From assembly GCA_026984045.1 (NCBI GenBank), contig JALSSV010000067.1, positions 80,767 through 144,766 of the forward strand: a DNA stretch of 64,000 nt, given 5' to 3'. Shown piece after piece: positions 19,749-28,325 of this stretch (positions are counted from its first letter, which is position 1; each line of letters starts with the position of its first letter). The stretch is from Chromatiales bacterium. GTDB lineage: Bacteria; Pseudomonadota; Gammaproteobacteria; UBA6429; Thiohalophilaceae. The position numbers and the translations under genes are program-made. Below the pieces are notes generated by a model. That model made no database searches, was not told the DNA's origin, and saw nothing but the letters and a program-made list of their open reading frames with translations.

Positions 19749-20207
19749 TCAACGGCGCTGACGCCGCTGCCACTCGGCCCGAATCTCCTCCGGCCACAGG
19801 GACCGGAGCCAGACGAGGATGGCATCCATCTCCGCCTCGCTGAGCTTGTCGCCCCAGCCGGGCATGGATCCCCCGAGCTTCACCGTGCCGTCGCGAATGG
19901 TCGTCCTGAGCACTTCATGGGAATGATGCCAGGCGTGACCGGTGCCGTTGAGGGGCGGCGGGGGGAACGTGCCGTCGGGGCGGCGCCGACGCCAGTTCGG
20001 ATCGCCCTCGGCATTCGGCCCGTGACACTGTGCGCAGTGTTGCCGGAACAGGCGCCGTCCCGTCTCCGGCGTGAAAGCGCCGCTCGTCTCCGCCACCGGC
20101 GTGGAGGCGGACTTCCCTGGATGCGGTGTTCCGGTTTTCTCGCCGCAGGCGGCCAGGATCAGTACCAGACCGGCGCTGGTCAGCAGGGCTCGCCGTTTTC
20201 TGGCCAT
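19749..20207 (-). CDS. monohaem c-type cytochrome, lipoprotein
   Basis: 152-residue class I-like cytochrome c with a single haem motif CAQCH and a distal Met candidate in the [11 protein letters not shown] segment. The N-terminus is a lipoprotein signal (LILAAC, Cys about residue 20), so it is probably anchored on the periplasmic face of a membrane. It starts 10 bases after the DUF3365 haem-protein gene and probably shares its transcript, suggesting an electron-transfer pair. The chosen ATG at 20207 begins the signal peptide. Confidence 0.9.
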   Translation of the reverse strand: MARKRRALLTSAGLVLILAACGEKTGTPHPGKSASTPVAETSGAFTPETGRRLFRQHCAQCHGPNAEGDPNWRRRRPDGTFPPPPLNGTGHAWHHSHEVLRTTIRDGTVKLGGSMPGWGDKLSEAEMDAILVWLRSLWPEEIRAEWQRRQRR

Positions 20208-20217
20208 GGATTCCTCG

Positions 20218-20796
20218 TCAGTCCAGGGGCTGGATGATGGTGAAGGCCCCGCGAATGTCACCCACCTTGAACCCCCGTGCCCTGTCGTGGGGATAGAACT
20301 GCTTCAGGGTCTGATCCACGGCCGGGTCCAGCTTCGCCCCATGGCACCGGAGGCAGATCCGGCCGGTGGGAATGGCCTTCATGTAACGAAACTGCTTCTT
20401 GCCATTGACCGCAACAATCTCTGCATGTTCCAGCTTGCGCACGTCTTCGCCCCGGGCCTTGCGGGCCTCGAAGTCCTGCAGCACGCGTCGCTCCCAGGCA
20501 TCCGGCGCGTTGTTCGGGTTGCGGACCTTGAGCGAAGTTCGGCCCACCCGCCAACCGGTCTGCTGCGACATCTCGCCGGCAATCGCCGGGGCCTCGTTCC
20601 GGCAGACCTCGATGGCCTTGACCGGGCCGCCGGCCTTCATGGCCCGCTGCAGCTCGCCCTTGAGCCTGCCCATGAACTGCTTGACGATCTTGCGGCTTTC
20701 GAGGATGCGCTGCGACGCTTGATCAGGCGTGCCGGCCAGGGCGGGGGGAATCAGTCCCAGGGCCAGGCCGGCGATCAGGATTTTGCCGTTTTTCAT
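20218..20796 (-). CDS. DUF3365 (Tll0287-like) haem sensor/periplasmic protein
   Basis: 192-residue secreted protein with a signal peptide (about residues 1-21) and a DUF3365/Tll0287-like domain. One c-type haem motif CLRCH lies in the C-terminal third (PTGRICLRCHGAKLD). Such domains are periplasmic haem-binding modules, either stand-alone or sensory. It leads a haem-protein operon with a lipoprotein cytochrome c and a DUF302 protein. No kinase or cyclase domain is attached, so an electron-transfer or gas-binding role is possible. Confidence 0.85.
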   Translation of the reverse strand: MKNGKILIAGLALGLIPPALAGTPDQASQRILESRKIVKQFMGRLKGELQRAMKAGGPVKAIEVCRNEAPAIAGEMSQQTGWRVGRTSLKVRNPNNAPDAWERRVLQDFEARKARGEDVRKLEHAEIVAVNGKKQFRYMKAIPTGRICLRCHGAKLDPAVDQTLKQFYPHDRARGFKVGDIRGAFTIIQPLD

Positions 20797-20917
20797 GGTG
20801 TTTTCTCCCGTGGATTGGCTCGCGAAAGGAACGGGGACAGTGTGCCGTCCCTTCCGCCGGCCTGCGGTGACCTTGTCACATTCGTGTCGCTCGACATGGG
20901 GCGGCGGCGCCCGGAAC

Positions 20918-21838
20918 TCAAGCCCCGTTGGTCGGCACCGCCGACACGAAGCTGGCGGCTTCGGCGAGCACGAAGCGCTGAAAGGCCTGGGCCACCGGCG
21001 ACAGCCGTTTGCCCACGCGGTGAACCACATACCAGTGGCGCAGGATCGGAAAGTGCTCCACGTCCAGCACCACCAGCCGTCCCGCCTCCAGCTCCAGCTC
21101 AAGGGTATGGATGGAGACGATGCCCAGCCCCAGCCCGGCCTCCACCGCCTGCTTGATGGCCTCGTTGGAGGTCATCTGCATGCCGGTGGTCAGGGCCATG
21201 CCATGTTCCTCGAAAAAGCGCTCCATGGCGATGAAGGTACCCGAGCCCGCCTCCCGTACCACGAAGGTCTCCGAGGCCAGGCGCTCGAAGGGAATGGCCG
21301 TCTCCCCCGCCAGGGGATGTTCCGGCGGCGCCACCACCACCAGCGGATTGTCCATGAAGGCCTCGGCCACCAGGTTCATGCCCGCCGGCGGGCGGCCCAT
21401 GATCACCAGATCCTTTTCGTTCTCCTCCAGCTGGCGGACCAGGGTGGCCCGGTTGGTCACGTCGAGGGTGAAGGTGGTGCCGGGATAGCGCCGGGCGAAG
21501 GCCGCCAGCAGGCGGGTGGCGAAGGCGTTGGCGGTGCTGGCCACCGAGATGTCCAGCCGCCCCCGCTGAACCCCCTTGAGCTGCTCCAGAACCTCCTCGG
21601 CCTCTTCGAGCTGACCGGCGATGCTGCGGCTGTAATGGTACATCTCGTGGCCGGCCTCGGTGAGGAAGATTTTCTTGCCGATCTGTTCGAACAGGGGCAG
21701 GCCCACGTTCTCCTCCAGCTGCCGGATCTGCATGGAGACGGCGGGCTGGCTCAGATGCAGCTCCTGGGCGGCCTGGGTGTAACTCAGGTGCCGGGCCACG
21801 GCCTCGAAGACCCGCAACTGGCGGAACGTGACATTCAT
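20918..21838 (-). CDS. cbbR: LysR-type RuBisCO operon regulator CbbR
   Basis: 306-residue LysR-family regulator with an N-terminal winged HTH (about residues 1-60, AAQELHLSQPAVSMQIRQLE) and a periplasmic-binding-like effector domain. It is divergent from cbbM, the classic position of CbbR, and CbbR-like segments such as GLPLFEQIGKKIFLTEAG support the call. It likely binds the T-N11-A operator at 21849-21888 and the near copy at 23765-23804. Confidence 0.94.
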   Translation of the reverse strand: MNVTFRQLRVFEAVARHLSYTQAAQELHLSQPAVSMQIRQLEENVGLPLFEQIGKKIFLTEAGHEMYHYSRSIAGQLEEAEEVLEQLKGVQRGRLDISVASTANAFATRLLAAFARRYPGTTFTLDVTNRATLVRQLEENEKDLVIMGRPPAGMNLVAEAFMDNPLVVVAPPEHPLAGETAIPFERLASETFVVREAGSGTFIAMERFFEEHGMALTTGMQMTSNEAIKQAVEAGLGLGIVSIHTLELELEAGRLVVLDVEHFPILRHWYVVHRVGKRLSPVAQAFQRFVLAEAASFVSAVPTNGA

Positions 21839-21848
21839 AAGGTTTATC

Positions 21849-21888
21849 TTATCATTTCAATCAAAACATTTGAATTTTAATTATGGAT
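21849..21888. promoter_or_regulatory. candidate CbbR operator, copy 1
   Basis: AT-rich 40-base element in the cbbR-cbbM divergent gap with core TCAA-N5-TTGA, which is a T-N11-A LysR box. It matches the element before cbbQ at 31 of 40 positions without gaps. Confidence 0.75.
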
Positions 21889-22020
21889 GCATGCCCGTAT
21901 AGTGCCTGCACTCTTTCGGGGCCAGACCCCAGACCGCCGGCATCCGTCGTTCGAGACCGTCCGTTCCCGTGCCACGGCCCCATCCCGGCTTATCGCAGAT
22001 CCAAACAGAGGAGAGATCCC

Positions 22021-23406
22021 ATGGCTATGGACCAATCCAGTCGTTACGCCGACCTCAGCCTGAAGGAAGAAGACCTGATCGCAGGCGGCAAGCACATCCT
22101 GTGCGCCTACAAGATGAAGCCCAAGGCCGGTCACGGCTACCTGGAAGCCGCGGCCCACTTCGCTGCCGAGTCCTCCACCGGCACCAACGTGGAAGTGTCC
22201 ACCACCGACGAATTCACCAAGGGCGTGGACGCCCTCGTCTATCACATCGACGAGGCCAACGAAGACATGCGCATCGCCTTCCCGATCGAACTGTTCGATC
22301 GCAACGTGATCGACGGCCGCATGATGCTGGTTTCGTTCCTGACCCTGACCATCGGCAACAACCAGGGCATGGGCGACATCGAGCACGCCAAGATGATCGA
22401 CTTCTACATGCCCAAGCGCGCCATCGAGCTGTTCGACGGCCCGGCCAAGGACATCTCCGATCTGTGGCGCATTCTCGGCCGCCCCATCAAGGACGGCGGT
22501 TACATCGCCGGTACCATCATCAAGCCCAAGCTGGGCCTGCGCCCCGAGCCCTTCGCCGAGGCGGCCTACCAGTTCTGGCTGGGTGGCGATTTCATCAAGA
22601 ACGACGAGCCCCAGGGCAACCAGGTCTTCGCCCCCCTGAAGAAGGTGATCCCGCTGGTGGCCGATGCCATGAAGCGGGCCCAGGACGAAACCGGACAGGC
22701 CAAGCTGTTCTCGGCCAACATCACCGCCGACGATCACGACGAGATGATCGCCCGCGGCGAATACATCCTGGAAACCTTCGGCGAATTCGCCGACCACGTG
22801 GCCTTCCTGGTGGACGGCTTCGTTGGCGGCCCCGGCATGATCACCACCGCCCGCCGCTGGTTCCCCAACCAGTACCTGCATTACCATCGTGCCGGCCACG
22901 GCATGATCACCTCGCCGAGCGCCAAGCGCGGCTACACCGCCTATGTGCTGGCCAAGATGTCCCGCCTGCAGGGCGCCTCGGGCATCCACGTGGGCACCAT
23001 GGGCTATGGCAAGATGGAAGGCGACAAGGACGACCGTGCCATCGCCTACATCATCGAGCGTGACGAATACCAGGGCCCCGTGTACAACCAGAAGTGGTAC
23101 GGCATGAAGCCCACCACGCCGATCATCTCCGGTGGCATGAACGCCCTGCGCCTGCCCGGCTTCTTCGAGAACCTGGGTCATGCCAACGTGATCAACACCG
23201 CTGGCGGCGGTTCCTACGGCCACATCGACAGCCCGGCGGCCGGCGCCATCTCCCTGCGCCAGGCCTACGAATGCTGGAAGGCCGGTGCCGATCCCATCGA
23301 GTGGGCCAAGGAGCACAAGGAATTCGCCCGGGCCTTCGAGTCCTTCCCGCACGATGCCGACGCCCTCTACCCGGGCTGGCGCGAGAAGCTGGGCGTGCAC
23401 AAGTAG
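22021..23406 (+). CDS. cbbM: ribulose-bisphosphate carboxylase, form II
   Basis: 461-residue form II RuBisCO, the CO2-fixing enzyme of the Calvin cycle, acting as a large-subunit-only oligomer. Active-site residues are intact: Lys168 (IIKPKLGL), carbamylated Lys193 ([10 protein letters not shown]) and loop-6 Lys331 (GYGKMEG), equivalent to Lys166/191/329 of the Rhodospirillum enzyme. A GAGGAG ribosome site precedes the ATG. cbbR is divergent, cbbQ and cbbO follow, and a strong terminator lies 25 bases downstream. No small-subunit gene is present. Confidence 0.99.
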   Translation: MAMDQSSRYADLSLKEEDLIAGGKHILCAYKMKPKAGHGYLEAAAHFAAESSTGTNVEVSTTDEFTKGVDALVYHIDEANEDMRIAFPIELFDRNVIDGRMMLVSFLTLTIGNNQGMGDIEHAKMIDFYMPKRAIELFDGPAKDISDLWRILGRPIKDGGYIAGTIIKPKLGLRPEPFAEAAYQFWLGGDFIKNDEPQGNQVFAPLKKVIPLVADAMKRAQDETGQAKLFSANITADDHDEMIARGEYILETFGEFADHVAFLVDGFVGGPGMITTARRWFPNQYLHYHRAGHGMITSPSAKRGYTAYVLAKMSRLQGASGIHVGTMGYGKMEGDKDDRAIAYIIERDEYQGPVYNQKWYGMKPTTPIISGGMNALRLPGFFENLGHANVINTAGGGSYGHIDSPAAGAISLRQAYECWKAGADPIEWAKEHKEFARAFESFPHDADALYPGWREKLGVHK

Positions 23407-23427
23407 GATCGCGTTTACCCGCGGCCG

Positions 23428-23462
23428 AAAAGCCCCCGTCACGCCAGTGACGGGGGCTTTTT
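23428..23462. terminator. bidirectional terminator of cbbM and the 63-codon gene
   Basis: A 14-bp stem (core AGCCCCCGTCAC/GTGACGGGGGCT) with a 4-base loop, ending in T runs on both strands. It serves cbbM (+) and the convergent small gene (-). Confidence 0.93.
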
Positions 23463-23472
23463 CATGCCCGCC

Positions 23473-23664
23473 TCATTCGTTGACCAGGCCTTCCTTGCTC
23501 TCCTCCAGCCAGGCGGTGAGCCACTGATCGAGTTCCTCCACCTGCTGCATCGGCAGCTCGATGCGGTTCACATTGCCCTGCGCATCGGTCTGCTGCAGGA
23601 ATACCCGGTTTTTGTCCACTTCGCCGATTTCGAGGGGGCGCTCCCCCTGGATGATGCCAGACAT
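23473..23664 (-). CDS. 63-residue acidic protein of unknown function, cbb-linked
   Basis: Small soluble acidic protein starting MSGIIQGERPLEIGEVD. No known family was recognised. A strong AGGAGGA ribosome site lies 7 bases before the ATG. It sits between cbbM and cbbQ on the opposite strand, shares a bidirectional terminator with cbbM, and is divergent from cbbQO across the second CbbR-like operator. The composition (many Glu/Gln, no membrane segment) suits a small regulatory or assembly factor, but that is speculation. Confidence 0.7.
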   Translation of the reverse strand: MSGIIQGERPLEIGEVDKNRVFLQQTDAQGNVNRIELPMQQVEELDQWLTAWLEESKEGLVNE

Positions 23665-23764
23665 GGTGCTTTCCTCCTGACAGGCTGTTGTCATCCCTGA
23701 GATGGGGGCCAGGGCGGAAATTGCCATCCCCCCCGGTATATGAATCACGATCATAAGTTATTCA

Positions 23765-23804
23765 TTATCATAACAATCAAGATAATTGAGTTTTACTTAT
23801 GGGA
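23765..23804. promoter_or_regulatory. candidate CbbR operator, copy 2
   Basis: A second copy of the 40-base element (31/40 identical to 21849-21888), core TCAA-GATAA-TTGA. It lies about 53 bases before the cbbQ start and 100 bases before the divergent 63-codon gene. Confidence 0.72.
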
Positions 23805-23856
23805 TAATCCGCGTATCCTCGCCCCATTCATCAACCCCCCTTTCGAGGATGCCGTC

Positions 23857-24666
23857 ATGGCCAACGACACCGATGCCTACCGGATCCGGCAGGAACCGTT
23901 CTATCAGCCCCAGCACAACGAGATCGCCCTGTACGAGGCGGCCTATGCGGCCCGCCTGCCGGTGATGATCAAGGGCCCCACCGGCTGCGGGAAGTCCCGC
24001 TTCGTGGAATACATGGCCTGGAAGCTGGACCGGCCCCTCATCACCGTGGCCTGCAACGAGGACATGACCGCCTCGGATCTGGTCGGCCGCTTCCTGCTCG
24101 ACAGCGAGGGCACCCGCTGGGTGGATGGCCCGCTGACCACCGCCGCCCGGATCGGCGCCATCTGCTACCTGGACGAAGTGGTGGAAGCCCGCCAGGACAC
24201 CACCGTGGTCATCCACCCCCTCACCGACCACCGCCGCACCCTGCCGCTGGACAAGAAGGGCGAGGTGGTCGAGGCCCATCCCGACTTCCAGCTGGTGATC
24301 TCCTACAACCCCGGCTACCAGAGCCTGATGAAGGATCTCAAGCAGTCCACCAAGCAGCGCTTCTCGGGGCTGGACTTCGACTACCCGGAAGCCGACGTGG
24401 AGAGCGAGATCGTCAGCAAGGAGACCGGGATCGGCGGCGACACCGCCGCGAAACTGGTGCAGATCGCCCACACCGCCCGCAATCTCAAGGGCCACGGTCT
24501 CGACGAGGGGATCTCCACCCGCCTGCTGGTGTACGCCGCTTCCCTGATCAACCACGGCATCGCCCCGCGGGATGCCTGCCGCATGGCCCTGGTGCGGCCC
24601 ATCACCGACGACACCGACATCCGCGACACCCTGTTCCACGCCATCGACGCGGTGTTCGGCGAATGA
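23857..24666 (+). CDS. cbbQ: RuBisCO activase AAA+ subunit CbbQ
   Basis: 269-residue MoxR-type AAA+ ATPase. With CbbO it removes inhibitory sugar phosphates from RuBisCO. It has Walker A GPTGCGKS (residues 40-47) and Walker B ICYLDEV (near residue 100). The ATG at 23857 gives the usual CbbQ length; in-frame codons upstream run into the promoter. cbbO follows after 55 bases. Expression is likely under CbbR through the operator upstream. Confidence 0.96.
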   Translation: MANDTDAYRIRQEPFYQPQHNEIALYEAAYAARLPVMIKGPTGCGKSRFVEYMAWKLDRPLITVACNEDMTASDLVGRFLLDSEGTRWVDGPLTTAARIGAICYLDEVVEARQDTTVVIHPLTDHRRTLPLDKKGEVVEAHPDFQLVISYNPGYQSLMKDLKQSTKQRFSGLDFDYPEADVESEIVSKETGIGGDTAAKLVQIAHTARNLKGHGLDEGISTRLLVYAASLINHGIAPRDACRMALVRPITDDTDIRDTLFHAIDAVFGE

Positions 24667-24721
24667 CGGAAGCCGCATCGCTCCCACACACGAGAGCCTT
24701 TGCGTTGACACCTCTTGCCCC

Positions 24722-26971
24722 ATGAACGAAAGCGAACTCCAGGCCTGGCGCGAGCGGCTCACCTGCAATCATCCGCAGGTGGACGACGTGTTCGCCGACT
24801 GCCTCGCCGCCGCCCTGGAACGGCTCGATGCCGACGGCGTGGCCGCCTGGCTGGAAGGCGCCTCGCTGATCTGCCTGACCGGCCGGGGCGCCGAACCGGT
24901 ACTGGTCTATCTGGAGGAGACCGCGGAGATCGCCGAGCACCTGGGCACCGCGGCGCTGGATCGCATCGCCCGGGCCACCTTCAACATGGCTCGCACGCCC
25001 AACGCCAGGGCCCTGGTGCCCTTCCTGCAGTCGCTGCCGGAAGCGGCCCGCCGCCTCGGCAGCCTCGACTCCCTGGAGCACTACATCGCGCTGGTGATGG
25101 ATCTGCTGGAGCGCACCACCGTCTCCATCCACGGCCATCATGCCACCCTGCCCAGCCCGGCCCTGCCGGACTTCCTCGAACGGGCCCCCCACCTGCTCAA
25201 CCAGCTCTCGCTGGAGGGCCTGAAGAACTGGGTCGAATACGGCATCCGCAACTATGCCAATCACCCCGACCGTCAGCGGGACTACTTCTCCCTGCAGTCG
25301 GCGGACAGCCGCGCCGTGCTGCAGCGGGAACGCCACGGCGTGCTGTTCGCCGACAATGAACGCAGGCTGGCGCTGTATCTGCGCAGCCTGTGGAACGATC
25401 ACGATCATTTCGTACCCTACTCCACCGCCTTCGACGAACTGCGCAAGCCCATGCCCTACTATGACCGGCTGGGGATCCGCGTGCCCGACGTGTACGACGA
25501 CACCGAGGCGGTCAGCGGCCTGGATCGCTACCGCGCCCTGCTCGCCCACATCGCCGCCCACCGGCACTGGAGCGAGGCCATCATCGCCGACAACTACAGC
25601 CCCTTCCAGCGCGTGGCCATCGAGGTCTTCGAGGACTCGCGGGTGGAACACCTGGCCATGCGCCGCTATCCCGGCCTGCGGCGGATCTTCCAGGCCCTGC
25701 ATCCGGTGCCGGTGGAAGACGCCTGCGATCCGCAGATCGAATCCTGCATCCGCCACCGCCTGGCCATGCTCTCACGGGCCATCCTCGATCCGGATCACGG
25801 CTATCGCAACGAACACATCCGCGAATTCGCCGAACGCTTCCATGCGGCGCTGGCCCGGGGCGAATCCTCCACCGCCGAGATGGCCGAGCTGGCCATCCAT
25901 TTCATCGCCCGCACCCGCCAGCCCAGCGATCTGCAGGCCAACGTCCGCTTCGAGGACACGGAAGTGGAATACCGGGACGACAACCGGCACCTGTGGAAAT
26001 TCATTGAGGAAGGCGACGAGGAAGAAGCCTTCGAGGAACAGCGCAAGCTCGAACCCGACGAGGAAGAGCACCCCGGCCTGCCGCCGCGCCATTATCCCGA
26101 GTGGGATTATCAGACCCGGACCTACCGCCCCGACTGGGTGAGCCTCTACGAGGCCCTGCACCCGAGCGGCGATCCGGCCGTGATCGACGCCGTCCTGCGC
26201 AAGCACGCCGCCCTGGCCAAGCGCCTCAAGCGCCTGCTCGACCTGCTCAAGCCCCAGGAAGTGGAGCGGATCCGCTACCAGGAGGAGGGCACCGAGCTCG
26301 ATCTGGACGTGGCCATCCGCTCGCTCATCGACTACCGCAGCGGGCACACGCCCGATCCGCGCATCAACATGCGCTACCGGCATGCCGGGCGCAACCTCGC
26401 CGTGACCCTGCTGCTGGATCTCTCCGCCTCCCTCAACGAAGTGCCTCAAGGCTGCGATCAGACCATCCTGCAACTCAGCCAGGAGGCCGTCACCCTGCTG
26501 GCCTGGTCCATCGAACAGCTTGGCGATCCCTTCGCCGTCGGCGGCTTCCATTCGGACACCCGCCACAACGTGCGCTACTTCCACTTCAAGGGTTTCACCG
26601 AGCACTGGGGCGACGAGGTGAAGGCCCGCCTGGCCGCCATGGACGCCGGCTATTCCACCCGCATGGGCGCCGCCATGCGCCACGCCGGCCACTACCTGAA
26701 GAACCAGAAGGCCGACAAAAAGCTGCTCCTCCTCCTCACCGACGGAGAGCCTTCCGACATCGACGTGCACGACGAACGCCTGCTCATCGAAGACGCCCGC
26801 AAGGCGGTGCTGGAGCTGGACGGGGACGGGATCTTCACCTGGTGCATCAGCCTCGACACCAAGGCCGACGACTACATCGGCGACATCTTCGGCCAGCAAT
26901 ACACGGTGATCGACCACGTGGAACGGCTGCCCGAGAAACTGCCCCTGCTGTTCGCCGCCCTCACCTCCTGA
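24722..26971 (+). CDS. cbbO: RuBisCO activase adaptor CbbO (von Willebrand A domain)
   Basis: 749-residue partner of CbbQ. The C-terminal von Willebrand factor A domain has an intact MIDAS motif D566-L-S568-A-S570, which in this family contacts RuBisCO. An acidic stretch (about residues 420-445) precedes it. The ATG at 24722 (MNESELQAWRERL) gives a normal length. Together with cbbM and cbbQ it completes a QO2-type activase set for form II RuBisCO. Confidence 0.95.
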   Translation: MNESELQAWRERLTCNHPQVDDVFADCLAAALERLDADGVAAWLEGASLICLTGRGAEPVLVYLEETAEIAEHLGTAALDRIARATFNMARTPNARALVPFLQSLPEAARRLGSLDSLEHYIALVMDLLERTTVSIHGHHATLPSPALPDFLERAPHLLNQLSLEGLKNWVEYGIRNYANHPDRQRDYFSLQSADSRAVLQRERHGVLFADNERRLALYLRSLWNDHDHFVPYSTAFDELRKPMPYYDRLGIRVPDVYDDTEAVSGLDRYRALLAHIAAHRHWSEAIIADNYSPFQRVAIEVFEDSRVEHLAMRRYPGLRRIFQALHPVPVEDACDPQIESCIRHRLAMLSRAILDPDHGYRNEHIREFAERFHAALARGESSTAEMAELAIHFIARTRQPSDLQANVRFEDTEVEYRDDNRHLWKFIEEGDEEEAFEEQRKLEPDEEEHPGLPPRHYPEWDYQTRTYRPDWVSLYEALHPSGDPAVIDAVLRKHAALAKRLKRLLDLLKPQEVERIRYQEEGTELDLDVAIRSLIDYRSGHTPDPRINMRYRHAGRNLAVTLLLDLSASLNEVPQGCDQTILQLSQEAVTLLAWSIEQLGDPFAVGGFHSDTRHNVRYFHFKGFTEHWGDEVKARLAAMDAGYSTRMGAAMRHAGHYLKNQKADKKLLLLLTDGEPSDIDVHDERLLIEDARKAVLELDGDGIFTWCISLDTKADDYIGDIFGQQYTVIDHVERLPEKLPLLFAALTS

Positions 26972-26983
26972 AACCGTGCCGGT

Positions 26984-27700
26984 TCATCGGCAACCCGTAC
27001 GCTGTGGCGGCAGCATGGCCAGGGCGTCCGCAGCCCGGGCAAAGCCATTGCGGCTGGAGGCGGTGAACCAGCGTCGGGCCTGGCAATAGTCGGGCGAGGC
27101 CGGTTCGCTGGCATAGAGGGTGGCGAGATTGTACTGGGCGGCGGCATCGCCGTGGCGGGCGGCCTGCAACCACCAGTAGCGGGCCCGCTGGCGATCGGGG
27201 CGCACCCCGTTGCGGCCCAGTGCATAGACCAGACCGAGGTTGTACTGGGAATCCACATTGCCCTGGCGGGCGGCCTTGCGCCACCAGTAGAGGGCCTGTG
27301 CCATGTCCACCGGCACGCCCTCCCCGTTCATCAGCGCCAGTCCCAGATTGTGCTGCGCGTCGCTGTGGCCCAGTCGCGCCGCCCGGCGATACCAGAACAG
27401 GGCCGCCACGCCGCCGGGCGCGCGGCGCTCGTAGAGCAGGGCGAGATGGTAGGCGGCATCGGCATTCCCGGCCCGGGCCGCGGGCAGCCACAGCCGCTCG
27501 GCGATCTCCAGATCGCCGATCTCGAAGGCCGCCAGCCCCTGCCGGAAGGCATGCCGGGCCGCATTCACCCGCTGGCCGACCTGCGTCAGGCTCGTGGCCG
27601 CTTTCAGTGGACCCGCCCCCAGCACCGCCGCCGGCACGGCGACAGGCAGGCCGAGGAACAACCCGAAAAGTCCCGCCCGGCGGGTGATTTGGCGCAACAT
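26984..27700 (-). CDS. Sel1-repeat (SLR) secreted protein
   Basis: 238-residue protein with an N-terminal signal or anchor (about residues 10-30) and four to five Sel1-like repeats. Repeats are recognisable from segments such as AQHNLGLALMNGEGVPVDMA, SQYNLGLVYALGRNGV and AQYNLATLYASEP. SLR proteins are periplasmic or cytoplasmic interaction scaffolds. It is convergent with cbbO (13 bases apart). No specific partner can be named. Confidence 0.85.
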   Translation of the reverse strand: MLRQITRRAGLFGLFLGLPVAVPAAVLGAGPLKAATSLTQVGQRVNAARHAFRQGLAAFEIGDLEIAERLWLPAARAGNADAAYHLALLYERRAPGGVAALFWYRRAARLGHSDAQHNLGLALMNGEGVPVDMAQALYWWRKAARQGNVDSQYNLGLVYALGRNGVRPDRQRARYWWLQAARHGDAAAQYNLATLYASEPASPDYCQARRWFTASSRNGFARAADALAMLPPQRTGCR

Positions 27701-27841
27701 GACGATGACCCCGCATTGTTGAGGGTTCCATCGTCTTAGCGGACCGGCGGGGGGCGAACTTTAGCCCGGCGCAGGGGACATTCGCGCAACGACGCACCAC
27801 AGGCCGCGAGGCGCTGCCGCGCGAGCGCGCCCGACCCTGCC

Positions 27842-27878
27842 TCCTCTCCGTGTCCTCCGTGTCTCCGTGACCTCCGGG
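27842..27878 (-). repeat. CACGGAGG-type 9-mer array
   Basis: Four degenerate 8-9-base units related to ACACGGAGG, reading leftwards from just beyond the 3' end of the 87-residue gene. They are the same kind as at 41330-41364. Confidence 0.75.
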
Positions 27879-27908
27879 TTTGTTTCCGGCGACGCCGGAA
27901 ACCGGGAA

Positions 27909-28172
27909 TCAGCCGCGGATGGCCTTTTCCATGCGGGCGATGGCCGCGTCCCATTCGGGGCCGGTGTTGCGGCCTTCGGCCATGTGTTCCATCAGGGCGT
28001 AGGCCAGGGCGCGGGTGTCGGAGGTCATCTCGCGCAGTTTCTGCAGCATGTACATGTGTCCGCCGCGGGGCATGTCCAGGGTCTTGGCCAGGGCGAACAG
28101 CAGCAGCGACTGGCCGCTGTGGGGATCGGCCTCGATTTTCGCGATCACGCGTTGCAGGACGTCTTCGGTCAT
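27909..28172 (-). CDS. 87-residue protein of unknown function
   Basis: Short helical protein starting MTEDVLQRVIAKIEADP, with no signal peptide, membrane segment or recognised motif. The chosen ATG has no clear ribosome site; upstream lies a pyrimidine heptamer array, as before bioA and rsmE. It follows the fba terminator region, so it is probably transcribed separately. Regular codon use and a helical, charged composition support a real gene, but its function is unknown. Confidence 0.65.
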   Translation of the reverse strand: MTEDVLQRVIAKIEADPHSGQSLLLFALAKTLDMPRGGHMYMLQKLREMTSDTRALAYALMEHMAEGRNTGPEWDAAIARMEKAIRG

Positions 28173-28186
28173 TTTTCGGCAGTACA

Positions 28187-28260
28187 AAGAGGCAAGAGGA
28201 AAGAGGAAAGAACGAAAGGGATGCCCTCTTGTCTCCTGTCTCTTTCCTTTTTCCTCTCAA
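28187..28260. repeat. inverted TCTTTCC/TTGTCTC heptamer arrays
   Basis: Two 7-base-period arrays back to back. The one at 28187-28218 reads leftwards towards the 87-residue gene (units like CTCTTTC). The one at 28224-28260 reads rightwards (units like CTCTTGT). They could pair with each other. Confidence 0.8.
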
Positions 28261-28264
28261 TGTC

Positions 28265-28304
28265 AAAAAAAAACGGCGGATACGGGTTTGCCCCGCATCC
28301 GCCG
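28265..28304 (-). terminator. terminator of the tkt-gap-pgk-pyk-fba operon
   Basis: Stem CGGCGGATGCGGG/CCCGTATCCGCCG (13 positions, one mismatch), 5-base loop, then nine T residues on the minus strand. It lies 22 bases after the fba stop. Confidence 0.93.
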
Positions 28305-28325
28305 CCGTGCGTGCACGCCCTGGCC

